32,965 nt of DNA from Bacteroidales bacterium UBA1179. Lineage in GTDB: Bacteria > Bacteroidota > Bacteroidia > Bacteroidales > Bacteroidaceae. The stretch is from contig DBYT01000022.1 of the NCBI GenBank assembly GCA_002309915.1, forward strand, positions 1,832 to 34,796, in the 5' to 3' direction. The notes beneath the pieces are model-generated. The model was not told where the DNA came from. It made no database searches and was given only the letters and a program-made list of their open reading frames with translations. Of the stretch, positions 1 to 8,845 are shown in pieces (position 1 is the first letter of the stretch; each line of letters starts with the position of its first letter). The position numbers and the translations under genes were made by a program.

Positions 1-839
1 ACAAAGAATATGGCTCCGAACAGGTCTTTGATGCCCTTGGTAAGATGCATGATATGCTCACTCTCAAGAGTTTCGGCCAATATTGAGCCCATCACGAATG
101 CACCCAGGGCCTCGGAGAATCCGGCCAGACTGGCCAGTGACACCATGGCAAAGCATAGGCCCAGACTTACCAGCAGCAGTATCTCGTCATTCAGATATTT
201 ATGGGCTTTCTTAAGTATGGTGGGAATCATATAGATACCCACAAGGAACCACAGTATCAGGAAGAACACCAGTTTGGCAAGTCCCATGAGCATCTCTCCG
301 CCTGCAAATTTATTTGACACGGCCATAGTTGAAAGCAGCACCATGAGCACAACGGCAATCAGGTCCTCAAACACCAGCGCGCCGAACACCAGCGGGGCGA
401 ACGGACGGTCCTTGTAACCCAGATCATCATAAGCCTTGATAATGATAGTGGTCGATGACATGGAGAGCATACCGCCCAGGAATATGGATTCCATATTGCT
501 CCACCCTATGGCCTCACCCACCAGGAATCCCAGTATGAACATACCCAGGCATTGGGTCATTGCTGTAATCAGGGCACTGCTGCCCACCTTGATGAGTTTC
601 TTGAAACTGAACTCCAGGCCCAACGCAAACAGAAGGAAGATGATGCCTATATCGGACCACTCCTTTACCTCGGCCGTGCTGGTTACCGTGGGGAACAGAC
701 CCATGTGCGGTCCCACCAGGAAACCGGCAACGATATAGCCCAGAATGAGCGGCTGCTTGAGAGCCTTTGATATGATGGTAAAAACACCGGCCGATATCAG
801 TATCAGCGCCAGGTCCTTTACAAGATTCGCTTCCTCCAT
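1..839 (-). CDS. Kef-type cation/proton antiporter, N-terminal part (CPA2 family), partial
   Basis: The minus strand is open from an ATG at 839 to the window edge, about 279 codons without a stop, so the C-terminal part lies outside. The protein is a string of hydrophobic segments typical of the sodium/hydrogen exchanger membrane domain (PF00999). It has the Kef-like phrases IIFLLFALGLEFS, GGMLSMSSTTII and FEDLIAVVLMVLL, and later GFSEALGAFVMGSILAET. Family members exchange potassium or sodium for protons across the inner membrane; any TrkA-N regulatory domain would lie beyond the edge. A strong promoter sits at 860-888. The gene is divergent from the cobalamin operon and has no evident functional link to it. 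The family call is secure, the transported ion is not known. Confidence 0.9.
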   Translation of the reverse strand, partial: MEEANLVKDLALILISAGVFTIISKALKQPLILGYIVAGFLVGPHMGLFPTVTSTAEVKEWSDIGIIFLLFALGLEFSFKKLIKVGSSALITAMTQCLGMFILGFLVGEAIGWSNMESIFLGGMLSMSSTTIIIKAYDDLGYKDRPFAPLVFGALVFEDLIAVVLMVLLSTMAVSNKFAGGEMLMGLAKLVFFLILWFLVGIYMIPTILKKAHKYLNDEILLLVSLGLCFAMVSLASLAGFSEALGAFVMGSILAETLESEHIMHLTKGIKDLFGAIFF

Positions 840-859
840 AATCCTTCTGTTTATCAATA

Positions 860-888
860 CAAAATTACTACTTTGACTAGAGAGTCAA
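860..888 (-). promoter_or_regulatory. Bacteroidetes-type promoter for the antiporter gene
   Basis: Reading the minus strand, TTG (888-886), an 18-base spacer and TAATTTTG (867-860) match the Bacteroidetes primary sigma factor pattern (TTG / TAnnTTTG). The element lies 21 bases upstream of the ATG at 839, giving a short leader, and points away from the riboswitch operon. Confidence 0.6.
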
Positions 889-902
889 TAACAAAAAAAT
901 AA

Positions 903-910
903 TAAATTTG
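903..910 (+). promoter_or_regulatory. Candidate -7 element in front of the first cobalamin riboswitch
   Basis: TAAATTTG fits the TAnnTTTG consensus exactly and lies directly before the first paired stem of the riboswitch (911-916). No TTG is seen at the usual spacing; the nearest TTTG (872-875) is 27 bases upstream, which is too far. This is therefore a weak or low-confidence promoter, placed mainly by context. Confidence 0.35.
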
Positions 911-1130
911 TGGTTCGATACGGTGATGCCGCCACCCGCGGTGGCGGCATAGAGGGAATCCGGTGAAAAACCGGAACAGTGCCCGCTACTGTAAAGTCCA
1001 CCATATCCCGGAGATATCAATTTGCCACTGCTTAATAAAAAGGACGGGCGGGAAGGCACTCCAGGGAGGGACCAAGTCAGGAAACCTGCCGCATCAATTA
1101 TTTATGGACAACGGCTCCGGGACAGAACCA
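911..1130 (+). promoter_or_regulatory. Cobalamin (B12) riboswitch 1
   Basis: Conserved parts of the cobalamin riboswitch class appear in order: the closing stem P1 (TGGTTC 911-916 with GAACCA 1125-1130), a perfect 10-bp peripheral hairpin (926-935 with 941-950), GGGAA at 954-958, a CCGGTGAAAAACCGG hairpin, the CCCGCTACTGTAA core, GCCACTG at 1024-1030, and the B12 box AAGTCAGGAAACCTGCC ending near 1091. It lies 29 bases before the start codon of the first receptor gene. Members of this class bind adenosylcobalamin or related corrinoids and switch the downstream gene off. Here it probably governs the receptor and possibly the whole following operon. Confidence 0.95.
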
Positions 1131-1159
1131 GTCCGCACATTTTTATTTCTTGAATAGTA

Positions 1160-3376
1160 ATGCTTAAGAAACTGATTCTGTCAGTGTTTGCATTTGCTAC
1201 CATACCTGTATGCGCACAGGTAACATTGGGCGGCATAGTTATTGACTCTGAGACCGGCAAGCCGGTACAAGGGGCAAATATCCGCGTAGAGCATAGTCTG
1301 AGCGGTACATCGGCCAACAGTAAGGGAGAATTCTCAATAACCAACCTCCCGGAGCAGGAGAGTTACAAGCTAAGTGTCACCCATGTATCCTATCTGCCGG
1401 TAACAGTAACCACAGGACCGGACAACAGCATAATCATCAAGATGCAGGAGAGTTACATCAACCTGGGTCAGGTGGTTGTAACCGGAACCGGAACACACCG
1501 CCGCATGACCAATTCTCCGGTACCCATCCAGGTTATCACGGCCAAGGACATAGAGAATGCGGGAGCCACATCATTGGAGGATGCCCTGACCAAACTGTCG
1601 CCCAACATCACCACCATGACCAACGGCATGGGCACGTTCCTGAACCTGAACGGCATGAGCCAGGACTACATGATAATCCTGGAGAACGGCCACCGTCTGG
1701 GCGGCGACGAGCGCATGGCACGCATCGGCACCGGCAATATCAAACGTATTGAGATTCAGAGCGGTGCGGCATCGGCCCTTTACGGAAGCGAGGCCATAGG
1801 CGGTGTCATAAACATCATAACCGATGACTCCAAGAACGGAATAGGCGCATCAAGTTACACCCACTACACCAGCCACGGCCGTTTTACACAGACCGTCGAT
1901 GCCGATGTATCGCAGGGCCGACTGTCATCATATACCACATACCAGCGCAAGGAGGCCGATAACTGGCAGGTAAACAATATTGACGAGGAGGGCAACAAGA
2001 CGGGACGTCCCATGTCTATGGGCTATCGCTCCGATAACCTGAGCCAACGTTTTAGCTATGCCGTAACAGACAAGCTGAATATTTCGGTGCGCGGCAACTA
2101 CAACGACTATGAGACGCGCCGTCCCGAGAGCGCCACATACTTCAAAAAGAGCGGCGGCGACTTCAAGGAGACCCAAGCCTACACCTACAACATGTCGCAC
2201 CGCACCTGGCTGTACGGTCTGAGCGCAGATTACATGATCAGCTCCGCTGCCTATATAGAGGCCGATTTCTACAGTGACAACTTCAGGTCGTCATACAGGT
2301 ATTTCAGCAAGAGCGGATCGTTCCTGCCCGGTGATGAACAGGTACGCAAGCAGACCGCCTACTATGACGGGACCCTTAAAGGTATATTCAAGCCCAATGA
2401 TATGAACAAGCTTTCGGTCGGTATGGAGTATATCAACGAACAGCTTGACAGTGAATCGGACAACATCAGCAGTGAGAGTATGTTCACCGCTGCCGCTTTT
2501 GTGCAGGATGAACTCTCTCTTACTGATGACATTCAGGCTGTGGCCGGCGTCCGTTACCTCTACAACGGTAACTTCAGGAGCCATGCCACACCTAATGTAT
2601 CACTTATGTACAAGCCCGGCAATTTCAGGTTCCGCGCAGCCTGGTCGGCCGGATACCGCGCTCCCACCCTGAGTCAGATCTATGCCACTGACCAGGCCAA
2701 GAGCACCAGCCGTGCCACGGTGGGCAATCCCGAGCTCAAGCCCGAGAAGAGCAGGTCGGCTTCACTCAATGCCGAATTCTCAAACCAGCGTCTTTCAGTT
2801 TCTGTAACCGGAATGGTAAACAACGTGACCGATATGATCAACTACCGCGTACTGAGCGATGCGGAGATATCGGCCATGGGGTACGATGACCTGCATGCCC
2901 AGTTCAGCACCATACGCCAGCGCAGCAACATTGATGAAGCACATATAAAGAGCCTGAGCGCCAATGCCAATGTCTATGTGGGAGCCGGATTCACCCTGGG
3001 CGGCGGATACATACTGACTGACTCCAAGGCCATAAGTGACGGAAAGGAGACTCCGGTTGACAAGAGCGTAAAGCACAGCGGTAATGTGAATGCCCGCTGG
3101 GACCACAACTGGGGTAACTACCATATGAACGTGAACCTGAACGGCCACATCCAGAGTGAGCGCTGGTCAAGTACCTACGGATATGCACCGGGATACAGCC
3201 AGTGGGACCTTAACACCACCCATACATTCTACGTGGAGGACTTTATCCTGGAGCCCGGCCTGGGTATTGAAAACATCTTCAATGAGCGCGATACACGTCC
3301 GTGGAACAGTAACTTCTCGACCATAAGTCCGGGTCGTGCCGTTTATGTAAGCCTGGCCCTTAAATTCCGCAAGTAA
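1160..3376 (+). CDS. btuB: TonB-dependent outer-membrane corrinoid receptor (BtuB-like) with N-terminal carboxypeptidase-regulatory-like domain
   Basis: This 738-residue protein has a signal peptide cleaved near residue 19 (VCAQ), then a carboxypeptidase D regulatory-like beta domain at about 21-95 (GIVIDSETGKPVQGANI). A TonB-box-like QVVVTGTGT follows at 104-112, then a plug domain from about 116 with ALYGSEAIGGVINIIT, and a beta barrel ending in LALKFRK. It transports its ligand across the outer membrane using TonB energy. The B12 riboswitch just upstream and BtuFCD downstream argue for a corrinoid or related tetrapyrrole as ligand. The stop codon is directly followed by the next gene's ATG, so the two receptors are co-transcribed. 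Substrate is inferred from context; a heme or other tetrapyrrole receptor cannot be excluded from sequence alone. Confidence 0.88.
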   Translation: MLKKLILSVFAFATIPVCAQVTLGGIVIDSETGKPVQGANIRVEHSLSGTSANSKGEFSITNLPEQESYKLSVTHVSYLPVTVTTGPDNSIIIKMQESYINLGQVVVTGTGTHRRMTNSPVPIQVITAKDIENAGATSLEDALTKLSPNITTMTNGMGTFLNLNGMSQDYMIILENGHRLGGDERMARIGTGNIKRIEIQSGAASALYGSEAIGGVINIITDDSKNGIGASSYTHYTSHGRFTQTVDADVSQGRLSSYTTYQRKEADNWQVNNIDEEGNKTGRPMSMGYRSDNLSQRFSYAVTDKLNISVRGNYNDYETRRPESATYFKKSGGDFKETQAYTYNMSHRTWLYGLSADYMISSAAYIEADFYSDNFRSSYRYFSKSGSFLPGDEQVRKQTAYYDGTLKGIFKPNDMNKLSVGMEYINEQLDSESDNISSESMFTAAAFVQDELSLTDDIQAVAGVRYLYNGNFRSHATPNVSLMYKPGNFRFRAAWSAGYRAPTLSQIYATDQAKSTSRATVGNPELKPEKSRSASLNAEFSNQRLSVSVTGMVNNVTDMINYRVLSDAEISAMGYDDLHAQFSTIRQRSNIDEAHIKSLSANANVYVGAGFTLGGGYILTDSKAISDGKETPVDKSVKHSGNVNARWDHNWGNYHMNVNLNGHIQSERWSSTYGYAPGYSQWDLNTTHTFYVEDFILEPGLGIENIFNERDTRPWNSNFSTISPGRAVYVSLALKFRK

Positions 3377-5518
3377 ATGAGAAAGTACCTCGTCATATTA
3401 CCCATCCTGTTCTGCGCTCCGCTTCTGGCGCAGACCGATGACCTTTCCCGGCAACTTGACGAGGTTGTGGTAACCGCCACCGGTACTCCACATACGCTAA
3501 AGGATGTTCCCGTCCAAACCGAGATAATATCACGCAAGCAGATTGAGCAGTTGGGAGCCGCATCGTTTGAGGATATCCTGTCACAGCTCAGCGCCGGTTT
3601 TGATTTCAACGCCGGTGATATGGGCAGCCAGATGACCCTGAACGGACTGGGCAACAACTACATTCTGATAATGATTGACGGCAAGCGTCTGAACGGCGAC
3701 AACGGCGGCGAGAATGATCTGGGCCGCATAGACCCGCACAACATAGACCATATTGAGATTGTAAAGGGAGCAGGCAGCGCACTTTACGGCAGCGATGCCA
3801 TGGCCGGCGTAATAAACGTCATAACCCGCCGTCACGATGACCAGGCACTCTATCTGGAGAACACCACCCGTGCCGGATCATACATGGATTTGCGCCAGCA
3901 TAACAGCATAGGTTTCAGCGTGGGTAAGTTCACATCGCTCACCACATTCCAGTTGCAGCACACCGACGGCTGGCAGAACACGGCCGAGGAGGACCCCGCC
4001 CAGACCGAGTATCACATCTTTGACTCGCGTAACAAGACCGTCAACATGTACACCAACGGTCAGATTGGAGAGCGCATCACCTACACCCCATCGGACAGAC
4101 TATCATTTGAGGCCGACGGCTACCTGTACCGAAAGCGTATATTCCGCCCCACCAACGGACGCCATCCGTCATGTGATGTCAACACGTTCGATATGAAATA
4201 CCGTGATGCCGGCGCTTCGCTGGGATCGGAATACAAACTTAAAGGAACTGACCGCATCACGCTGGATGTAAGCTGGGACCGTCACGCATACTACTATCAC
4301 TACACGGATACCACGCTTGAGGAGGGTTATGATCCCAACGGCAACTATACCCCCTACTATCCCTATTTCCCGGACCAGGAGCATCTGCAGAGTGACCAGC
4401 AGCGCACCATGGCCGAGCTCAAGGGCGTTTTCAGCCTGCCCTACGGAAATCTTCTCAGTACCGGTGCCGAGTATCGCTTTGATTACCTGCGCGCCCCCAT
4501 GCGCGTAAAAGGAGGACGGGCCGATGACTGGACCACAGCACTTTACCTGCAGGATGAATATACCGGAGTAAACTGGCTCAATGTGACCGCCGGAATACGA
4601 CTGATTGAGAACAAGGCATTCGGATTCCACGCCACACCCAAGATAAGCGCCATGTTCAAGGTAGCCGACCTGCGCATTCGTACCGGCTGGAGCCGCGGAT
4701 TCAAGTCACCCACCCCCAAGGAGCAGGGTTACCACTATCTGCGCACCATGGGCGGCACCACATTCTTCTATATGGGCAACCCGGATCTCAAGCCCCAGAC
4801 ATCCGATTACCTGTCGGCCGGCATTGAATTCAGCCGCGCCGGATTCTCGGCATCGGTTACCGGTTATTACAATGAACTCTACAACATGATCACCCTGGTC
4901 AATGTACCGCTCAGTCAGATACCTGCAGGCCAGGCACCCGAGTATATGGGTGACGGCAGCGGTCAGATTACCCCGCGCATGTACATGAACATGGAGGATG
5001 CCCGCACAACGGGTGTTGACGCATCACTGACCTGGCGTATTACGTCCGATATCACCCTTGGCGGATCATACAGCTGGCTTGACACCAAGGCGCATGTTTA
5101 TGACACCAAGCACAGCCGGCTCAACGAGGTGACCATTGACGGTATGGCCCACCACAAGGGCAATCTGTACGGAACCTGGCAGCACCGCTACAATGACGCC
5201 TACCGTCTGGGTATCGGCCTTTACGGACGTGCCAGCAGCACACGCTACTATCAGAACAACGGCAACGGCAAGCCCTATCAGATCTGGAAACTTACCACAA
5301 CCCATGACCTGGGACGCGGCAAGGACGGAATGACATGGCGTCTGGAAGCCGGTATTGACAACATACTTGATTATAAGGAGACTACTCCTCACGGACTGCA
5401 TTACGGTACCACCAGCCCCGGCAGGACTTTTTACTGCACTCTGAGTCTTAAGTTCTCAAAGGGCCGCAAGATGAACACCAGGGATGTGGAAAAGGGGAGT
5501 TTGGATGATGATGACTGA
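3377..5518 (+). CDS. Second TonB-dependent receptor of the operon, probable corrinoid or tetrapyrrole uptake
   Basis: The 713-residue protein has a signal peptide to about residue 19 (LLAQ), an immediate TonB box (DEVVVTATG, 28-36), a plug (ALYGSDAMAGVINVIT) and a 22-strand-type barrel. Unlike its neighbour it lacks the carboxypeptidase-regulatory domain. It starts with no gap after the previous receptor and is similar to it in the plug, as expected for diverged paralogues. An oddity is a charged tail after the usual barrel terminus (TLSLKF): about 20 more residues ending GSLDDDD. It precedes the CbiK-like lipoprotein gene by 41 bases. In Porphyromonas loci (iht, htr) a receptor of this kind sits next to a CbiK-like protein and handles heme; here the B12 riboswitch and cob genes favour a cobalt corrinoid. 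Confidence 0.85.
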   Translation: MRKYLVILPILFCAPLLAQTDDLSRQLDEVVVTATGTPHTLKDVPVQTEIISRKQIEQLGAASFEDILSQLSAGFDFNAGDMGSQMTLNGLGNNYILIMIDGKRLNGDNGGENDLGRIDPHNIDHIEIVKGAGSALYGSDAMAGVINVITRRHDDQALYLENTTRAGSYMDLRQHNSIGFSVGKFTSLTTFQLQHTDGWQNTAEEDPAQTEYHIFDSRNKTVNMYTNGQIGERITYTPSDRLSFEADGYLYRKRIFRPTNGRHPSCDVNTFDMKYRDAGASLGSEYKLKGTDRITLDVSWDRHAYYYHYTDTTLEEGYDPNGNYTPYYPYFPDQEHLQSDQQRTMAELKGVFSLPYGNLLSTGAEYRFDYLRAPMRVKGGRADDWTTALYLQDEYTGVNWLNVTAGIRLIENKAFGFHATPKISAMFKVADLRIRTGWSRGFKSPTPKEQGYHYLRTMGGTTFFYMGNPDLKPQTSDYLSAGIEFSRAGFSASVTGYYNELYNMITLVNVPLSQIPAGQAPEYMGDGSGQITPRMYMNMEDARTTGVDASLTWRITSDITLGGSYSWLDTKAHVYDTKHSRLNEVTIDGMAHHKGNLYGTWQHRYNDAYRLGIGLYGRASSTRYYQNNGNGKPYQIWKLTTTHDLGRGKDGMTWRLEAGIDNILDYKETTPHGLHYGTTSPGRTFYCTLSLKFSKGRKMNTRDVEKGSLDDDD

Positions 5519-5559
5519 TTTATAAACCTATAGTTTAACCTATTTAAAAACAAACAGAA

Positions 5560-6642
5560 ATGAAGAAATTCAGATTTATTCTGACAGCTATGGTAGCCAT
5601 AGCAGGTTTCAGCTTTGTAAGCTGCGAGAAGGACTCCACTGAGGAGGCGACCAAGAACAACTACACCCGTTATCAGGATGCAGTAGATGCACAGATCAAC
5701 AAGAAGAATGACAGCGCCATCCTTCTGGTTGCTTTCGGTTCAACCTGGGAGCAGGCATTCGGTGCCTTTGATGAGACAATTGATGCCTACAAGAAGGCTT
5801 TCCCCAAATCAGACATTTATCTGAGCTACAGCTCGGCTATCTGCATCAACCGTGCAGCTGCCGGTGAGAACGGCGTTTCACGTAACTACTACGCTCCCAA
5901 CTTCTGGCTCCACGGACTGGGCGCCAAGCAGTACAAGGAGATTACCGTTCAGTCACTGCAGGTTATCCCCGGTGAGGAGTTCTCACGCGTAGTAAACTAC
6001 ATCAAGGACTTTGCAAACAACAGCCTGGGTGACCTGGATGACAAGTATCTGAGCGAAGTTACCATCAAACTGGGTATGCCTCTGCTGGCAGCCGAGGAGG
6101 ATGTAGTAACCACAGCAAGGGTTCTTGACAACATTTACAAGACAAAGGCCGCTGAAGGTGTTGTGGCTTTCATGGGTCACGGAAACCCCGACAGCTATGA
6201 CACTTACAAGGCCAACATCCGTTACAACCAGTTGGAGGAGGAACTCCAGAAACTCAACCCCAACTACTTTGTAGGTACAGTTGACGCTCCCGAGAACTAC
6301 AAGGTTCAGGTTCTGGCACGTATGAAGAAGGCCGGTATCAACAGCGGTAAGGTTTATCTGCACCCGCTTATGTCAATTGCCGGTGACCACGCTCACAACG
6401 ATATGGCCGGTGACGACGGTGAGGATATGAATCCCGCAGAGTATGAGTACAACGATGAGGGTGAGATCGAGGACCTGAGCTGGAAGTGCTTCTTTGCCCA
6501 GAACGAATACGAGTGCAACGATGAGACCATGATCACTAAGGGTCTGCTTGAGCTTGAGACCGTACGTAACCTTTGGGTTGAGCACACAAAAGGTGCCGAG
6601 ACTCTTGAGGATTACTACCACAGCATGTTCCCCGAGGAATAA
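5560..6642 (+). CDS. cbiK: CbiK-like tetrapyrrole cobaltochelatase family protein with lipoprotein signal
   Basis: The 360 residues begin with a lipoprotein signal ending at Cys22 (FSFVSC), then a full CbiK-type chelatase fold. Seen are ILLVAFGSTWEQAF (54-67), the motif MGHGNP with His207, and HPLMSIAGDHAHNDMAGD (268-285) with His277. By motif these two histidines match the metal-binding pair of Salmonella CbiK. Known CbiK puts cobalt into sirohydrochlorin in the cytoplasm; a periplasmic form is known in Desulfovibrio, and lipoprotein relatives (IhtB/FetB, HtrB) occur in Porphyromonas heme loci. The signal here means export. The residues after the anchor cysteine (EKDSTEE) are charged and may direct it to the cell surface. 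Its position between receptors and BtuF suggests metal insertion, removal or binding on an incoming tetrapyrrole. An A-rich leader precedes the ATG. Confidence 0.85.
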   Translation: MKKFRFILTAMVAIAGFSFVSCEKDSTEEATKNNYTRYQDAVDAQINKKNDSAILLVAFGSTWEQAFGAFDETIDAYKKAFPKSDIYLSYSSAICINRAAAGENGVSRNYYAPNFWLHGLGAKQYKEITVQSLQVIPGEEFSRVVNYIKDFANNSLGDLDDKYLSEVTIKLGMPLLAAEEDVVTTARVLDNIYKTKAAEGVVAFMGHGNPDSYDTYKANIRYNQLEEELQKLNPNYFVGTVDAPENYKVQVLARMKKAGINSGKVYLHPLMSIAGDHAHNDMAGDDGEDMNPAEYEYNDEGEIEDLSWKCFFAQNEYECNDETMITKGLLELETVRNLWVEHTKGAETLEDYYHSMFPEE

Positions 6643-6651
6643 TACACTCTT

Positions 6652-7785
6652 ATGAAAAGACTGGCTCTCATTATCTGCCTGACTGCAGGCATTCTGCTGG
6701 TTGCAGGCTGCAAAAACCGTTCCGCAGGTTCGCGTGCGGGCATCGGCCATGCCGACAGTACAACCATAAAGTATGCTCAGGGCTTTACCCTGACATATCT
6801 GGGTGACATACGCCTGATTGACCTGCAGGACCCGCAGAGAGAGGAGAGCCAGTCTTTCCATTATGCTCTTGTTCCCCGCAATGGGAGCACACAGGAAATA
6901 CCGGATGGTTACACACCCGTTCCTGTACCCATCAATAAGGTTATCTGCATGACATCGCTGCAACTCTCCAGTTTCATAAAACTGGGTGAACTTGACGCAG
7001 TGGTGGGCATTACCAGCACCCGTCATCTCTTCAATGAGGAGATGAACCGTCGTCTGGAGGATGGCCGTACGCACAAGATAGGCATTGAGGGCAATTTTGA
7101 CAATGAGGTCATAATGGCCGTCAATCCAGATATCATACTCATTTCGCCGTTCAAGCGCGGCGGATATGAGGCACTTAAGAACGTAGACATAACACTTGTG
7201 CCCCATCTGGGTTACAAGGAGACCACTCCGCTGGGACAGGCCGAGTGGATAAAGTTTGCCGGCATGCTACTGGGCTGTGAGGAGAAGGCCGACAGCATAT
7301 TCCGCGGCATCGAGGAGCGTTATCTGGCGCTCACAAAACTTACCGAGAATGTAACCGGCCGTCCGGTCGTGTTCAGCGGTGAACTCCAGGGCGGCAACTG
7401 GTATGCAGTGGGCGGTCAGAGTTTCCTGGCACGCATATTCAAGGATGCCGGCGGCGACTATTTCCTTAAGGACGATCCCCACTCCGGCGGATTCACCATG
7501 GATTATGAGGTGGTTTACAGCCAAGCTGCCAATGCTGACTACTGGCGCATAGTAAACAGTTACCAGGGTGACTATTCGTATCAGGTTTTGGCCGATGACG
7601 ACACCCGCTACACCGATTTCAAGGCATGGAAACAGCATGGCGTCATCTATTGCAACATGAGCAAGACTCCGTTCTACGAGAGCATGCCCATGGAACCGGA
7701 ACTTGTACTGAGTGATTTCATCAAGGTGTTCCACCCCGAACTCCTGCCTGATTACACTCCTCATTATTACCGACTTCTCAAATAG
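6652..7785 (+). CDS. btuF: Periplasmic corrinoid-binding lipoprotein of an ABC importer (BtuF-like)
   Basis: The protein has 377 residues with lipobox LVAGC (Cys20). Residues after the cysteine are KNRSAG, not acidic, which fits a periplasm-facing anchor. A beta-rich segment of about 70 residues precedes the PF01497 binding-protein fold (about 95-345), with PINKVICMTSLQLSSFIKLG, VNPDIILISPF, and PLGQAEWIKFAGMLLG. The last of these is typical of Bacteroidetes BtuF-like proteins. It should receive the ligand from the two receptors and deliver it to BtuC, encoded 21 bases after its stop. A second BtuF lies at 31875. The family also serves iron and heme, so the corrinoid assignment rests on the operon. 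Confidence 0.87.
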   Translation: MKRLALIICLTAGILLVAGCKNRSAGSRAGIGHADSTTIKYAQGFTLTYLGDIRLIDLQDPQREESQSFHYALVPRNGSTQEIPDGYTPVPVPINKVICMTSLQLSSFIKLGELDAVVGITSTRHLFNEEMNRRLEDGRTHKIGIEGNFDNEVIMAVNPDIILISPFKRGGYEALKNVDITLVPHLGYKETTPLGQAEWIKFAGMLLGCEEKADSIFRGIEERYLALTKLTENVTGRPVVFSGELQGGNWYAVGGQSFLARIFKDAGGDYFLKDDPHSGGFTMDYEVVYSQAANADYWRIVNSYQGDYSYQVLADDDTRYTDFKAWKQHGVIYCNMSKTPFYESMPMEPELVLSDFIKVFHPELLPDYTPHYYRLLK

Positions 7786-7806
7786 AATTAGTATCTTAGC
7801 GGTTCT

Positions 7807-8844
7807 ATGAAGCGCTCCGTTATACCTAATATGCTAATCATAACGGCACTGATTCTGGTGCTGTTTTTGCTCAATGTAGCCCTGGGCTCAGTGAGCATCC
7901 CTACCCGTGCGGCATGGAACATATTATGGGGCGCATCGGACCAGGATCCCATCTGGACCAACATCATTCTTAAATCAAGAGTTCCGCAGACTCTTGTGGC
8001 TATAGTGGCAGGCGCAGGTCTGGCCATCAGCGGTCTGCATATGCAGACTGTTTTCCGCAACCCTCTGGCAGGACCGTCGGTACTGGGTATCTGCTCGGGT
8101 GCCAGTCTGGGCGTTGCATTCGTAGTTCTGCTTTCGGGCAGCATAGGCGGCGTTGCACTGAGCCGTCTGGGATTTGCCGGTGACCTGGCAATGACGGTAG
8201 GCGCCATCGCGGGTGCCCTTGCCGTAATGGCACTCATTGTCTATGTGTCACAGCGTGTAAAAGGTAATGTGACACTGCTTATCATAGGTGTTATGATAGG
8301 TTATGTGGCCAACGCCATCATAGGCGTACTCAAATACTTCAGCGTTGAGGAGGATATCCGCGCATACGTTGTCTGGGGCCTGGGCAGTTTCAGCCGCGTA
8401 TCGGGCAATCAGATGACTCTTTTTGTGACCATGATGTGCATACTGCTGCCGCTCTCTTTCTTACTTACCAAGACACTTAACCTGCTCCTGCTGGGCGACC
8501 AGTACGCCCGCAACCTGGGGCTTGACATAAAACGCGCACGCCTGCTGGTAATCAGCTACTCGGGAATTCTGGTGGCTGTGGTTACCGCTTACTGCGGACC
8601 CATCAACTTCCTGGGTCTGGCAGTACCGCATCTGTGCCGCGCCGTTTTCCGCTCATCGGACCACCGCATACTCACTCCCGCCTGCGTACTTATGGGTGCA
8701 CTATTTGCATTGGCCTGCAGCCTGATAGCCCGAATGCCGGGTATAGAGGGCGCTCTGCCGGTCAACTCCGTTACCGCACTTGTAGGCGCACCCATAGTGA
8801 TATCGGTCCTGTTCCGTCGTCGTAAAGAAGATACTGCCGAATAA
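7807..8844 (+). CDS. btuC: ABC importer permease BtuC (FecCD family)
   Basis: This 345-residue, very hydrophobic protein has the length and motifs of FecCD permeases: GLHMQTVFRNPLAGPSVLGI with GASLGVA in the first third, then LLGDQYARNLGLD, the segment before the cytoplasmic coupling helix, and YCGPINFLGLAVPHLCR near the end. Two copies normally form the inner-membrane pore with two BtuD subunits. It lies between btuF (21-base gap) and btuD (1-base gap), so the whole importer is one transcription unit with the upstream receptors. The specificity is inferred from the riboswitch and the cob genes. Confidence 0.92.
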   Translation: MKRSVIPNMLIITALILVLFLLNVALGSVSIPTRAAWNILWGASDQDPIWTNIILKSRVPQTLVAIVAGAGLAISGLHMQTVFRNPLAGPSVLGICSGASLGVAFVVLLSGSIGGVALSRLGFAGDLAMTVGAIAGALAVMALIVYVSQRVKGNVTLLIIGVMIGYVANAIIGVLKYFSVEEDIRAYVVWGLGSFSRVSGNQMTLFVTMMCILLPLSFLLTKTLNLLLLGDQYARNLGLDIKRARLLVISYSGILVAVVTAYCGPINFLGLAVPHLCRAVFRSSDHRILTPACVLMGALFALACSLIARMPGIEGALPVNSVTALVGAPIVISVLFRRRKEDTAE

Positions 8845-8845
8845 T

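Noticed and set aside
6373..7206. Open frame of 277 codons on the minus strand
   Set aside because: Antisense across the end of the CbiK-like gene and btuF, both well supported; no motif.
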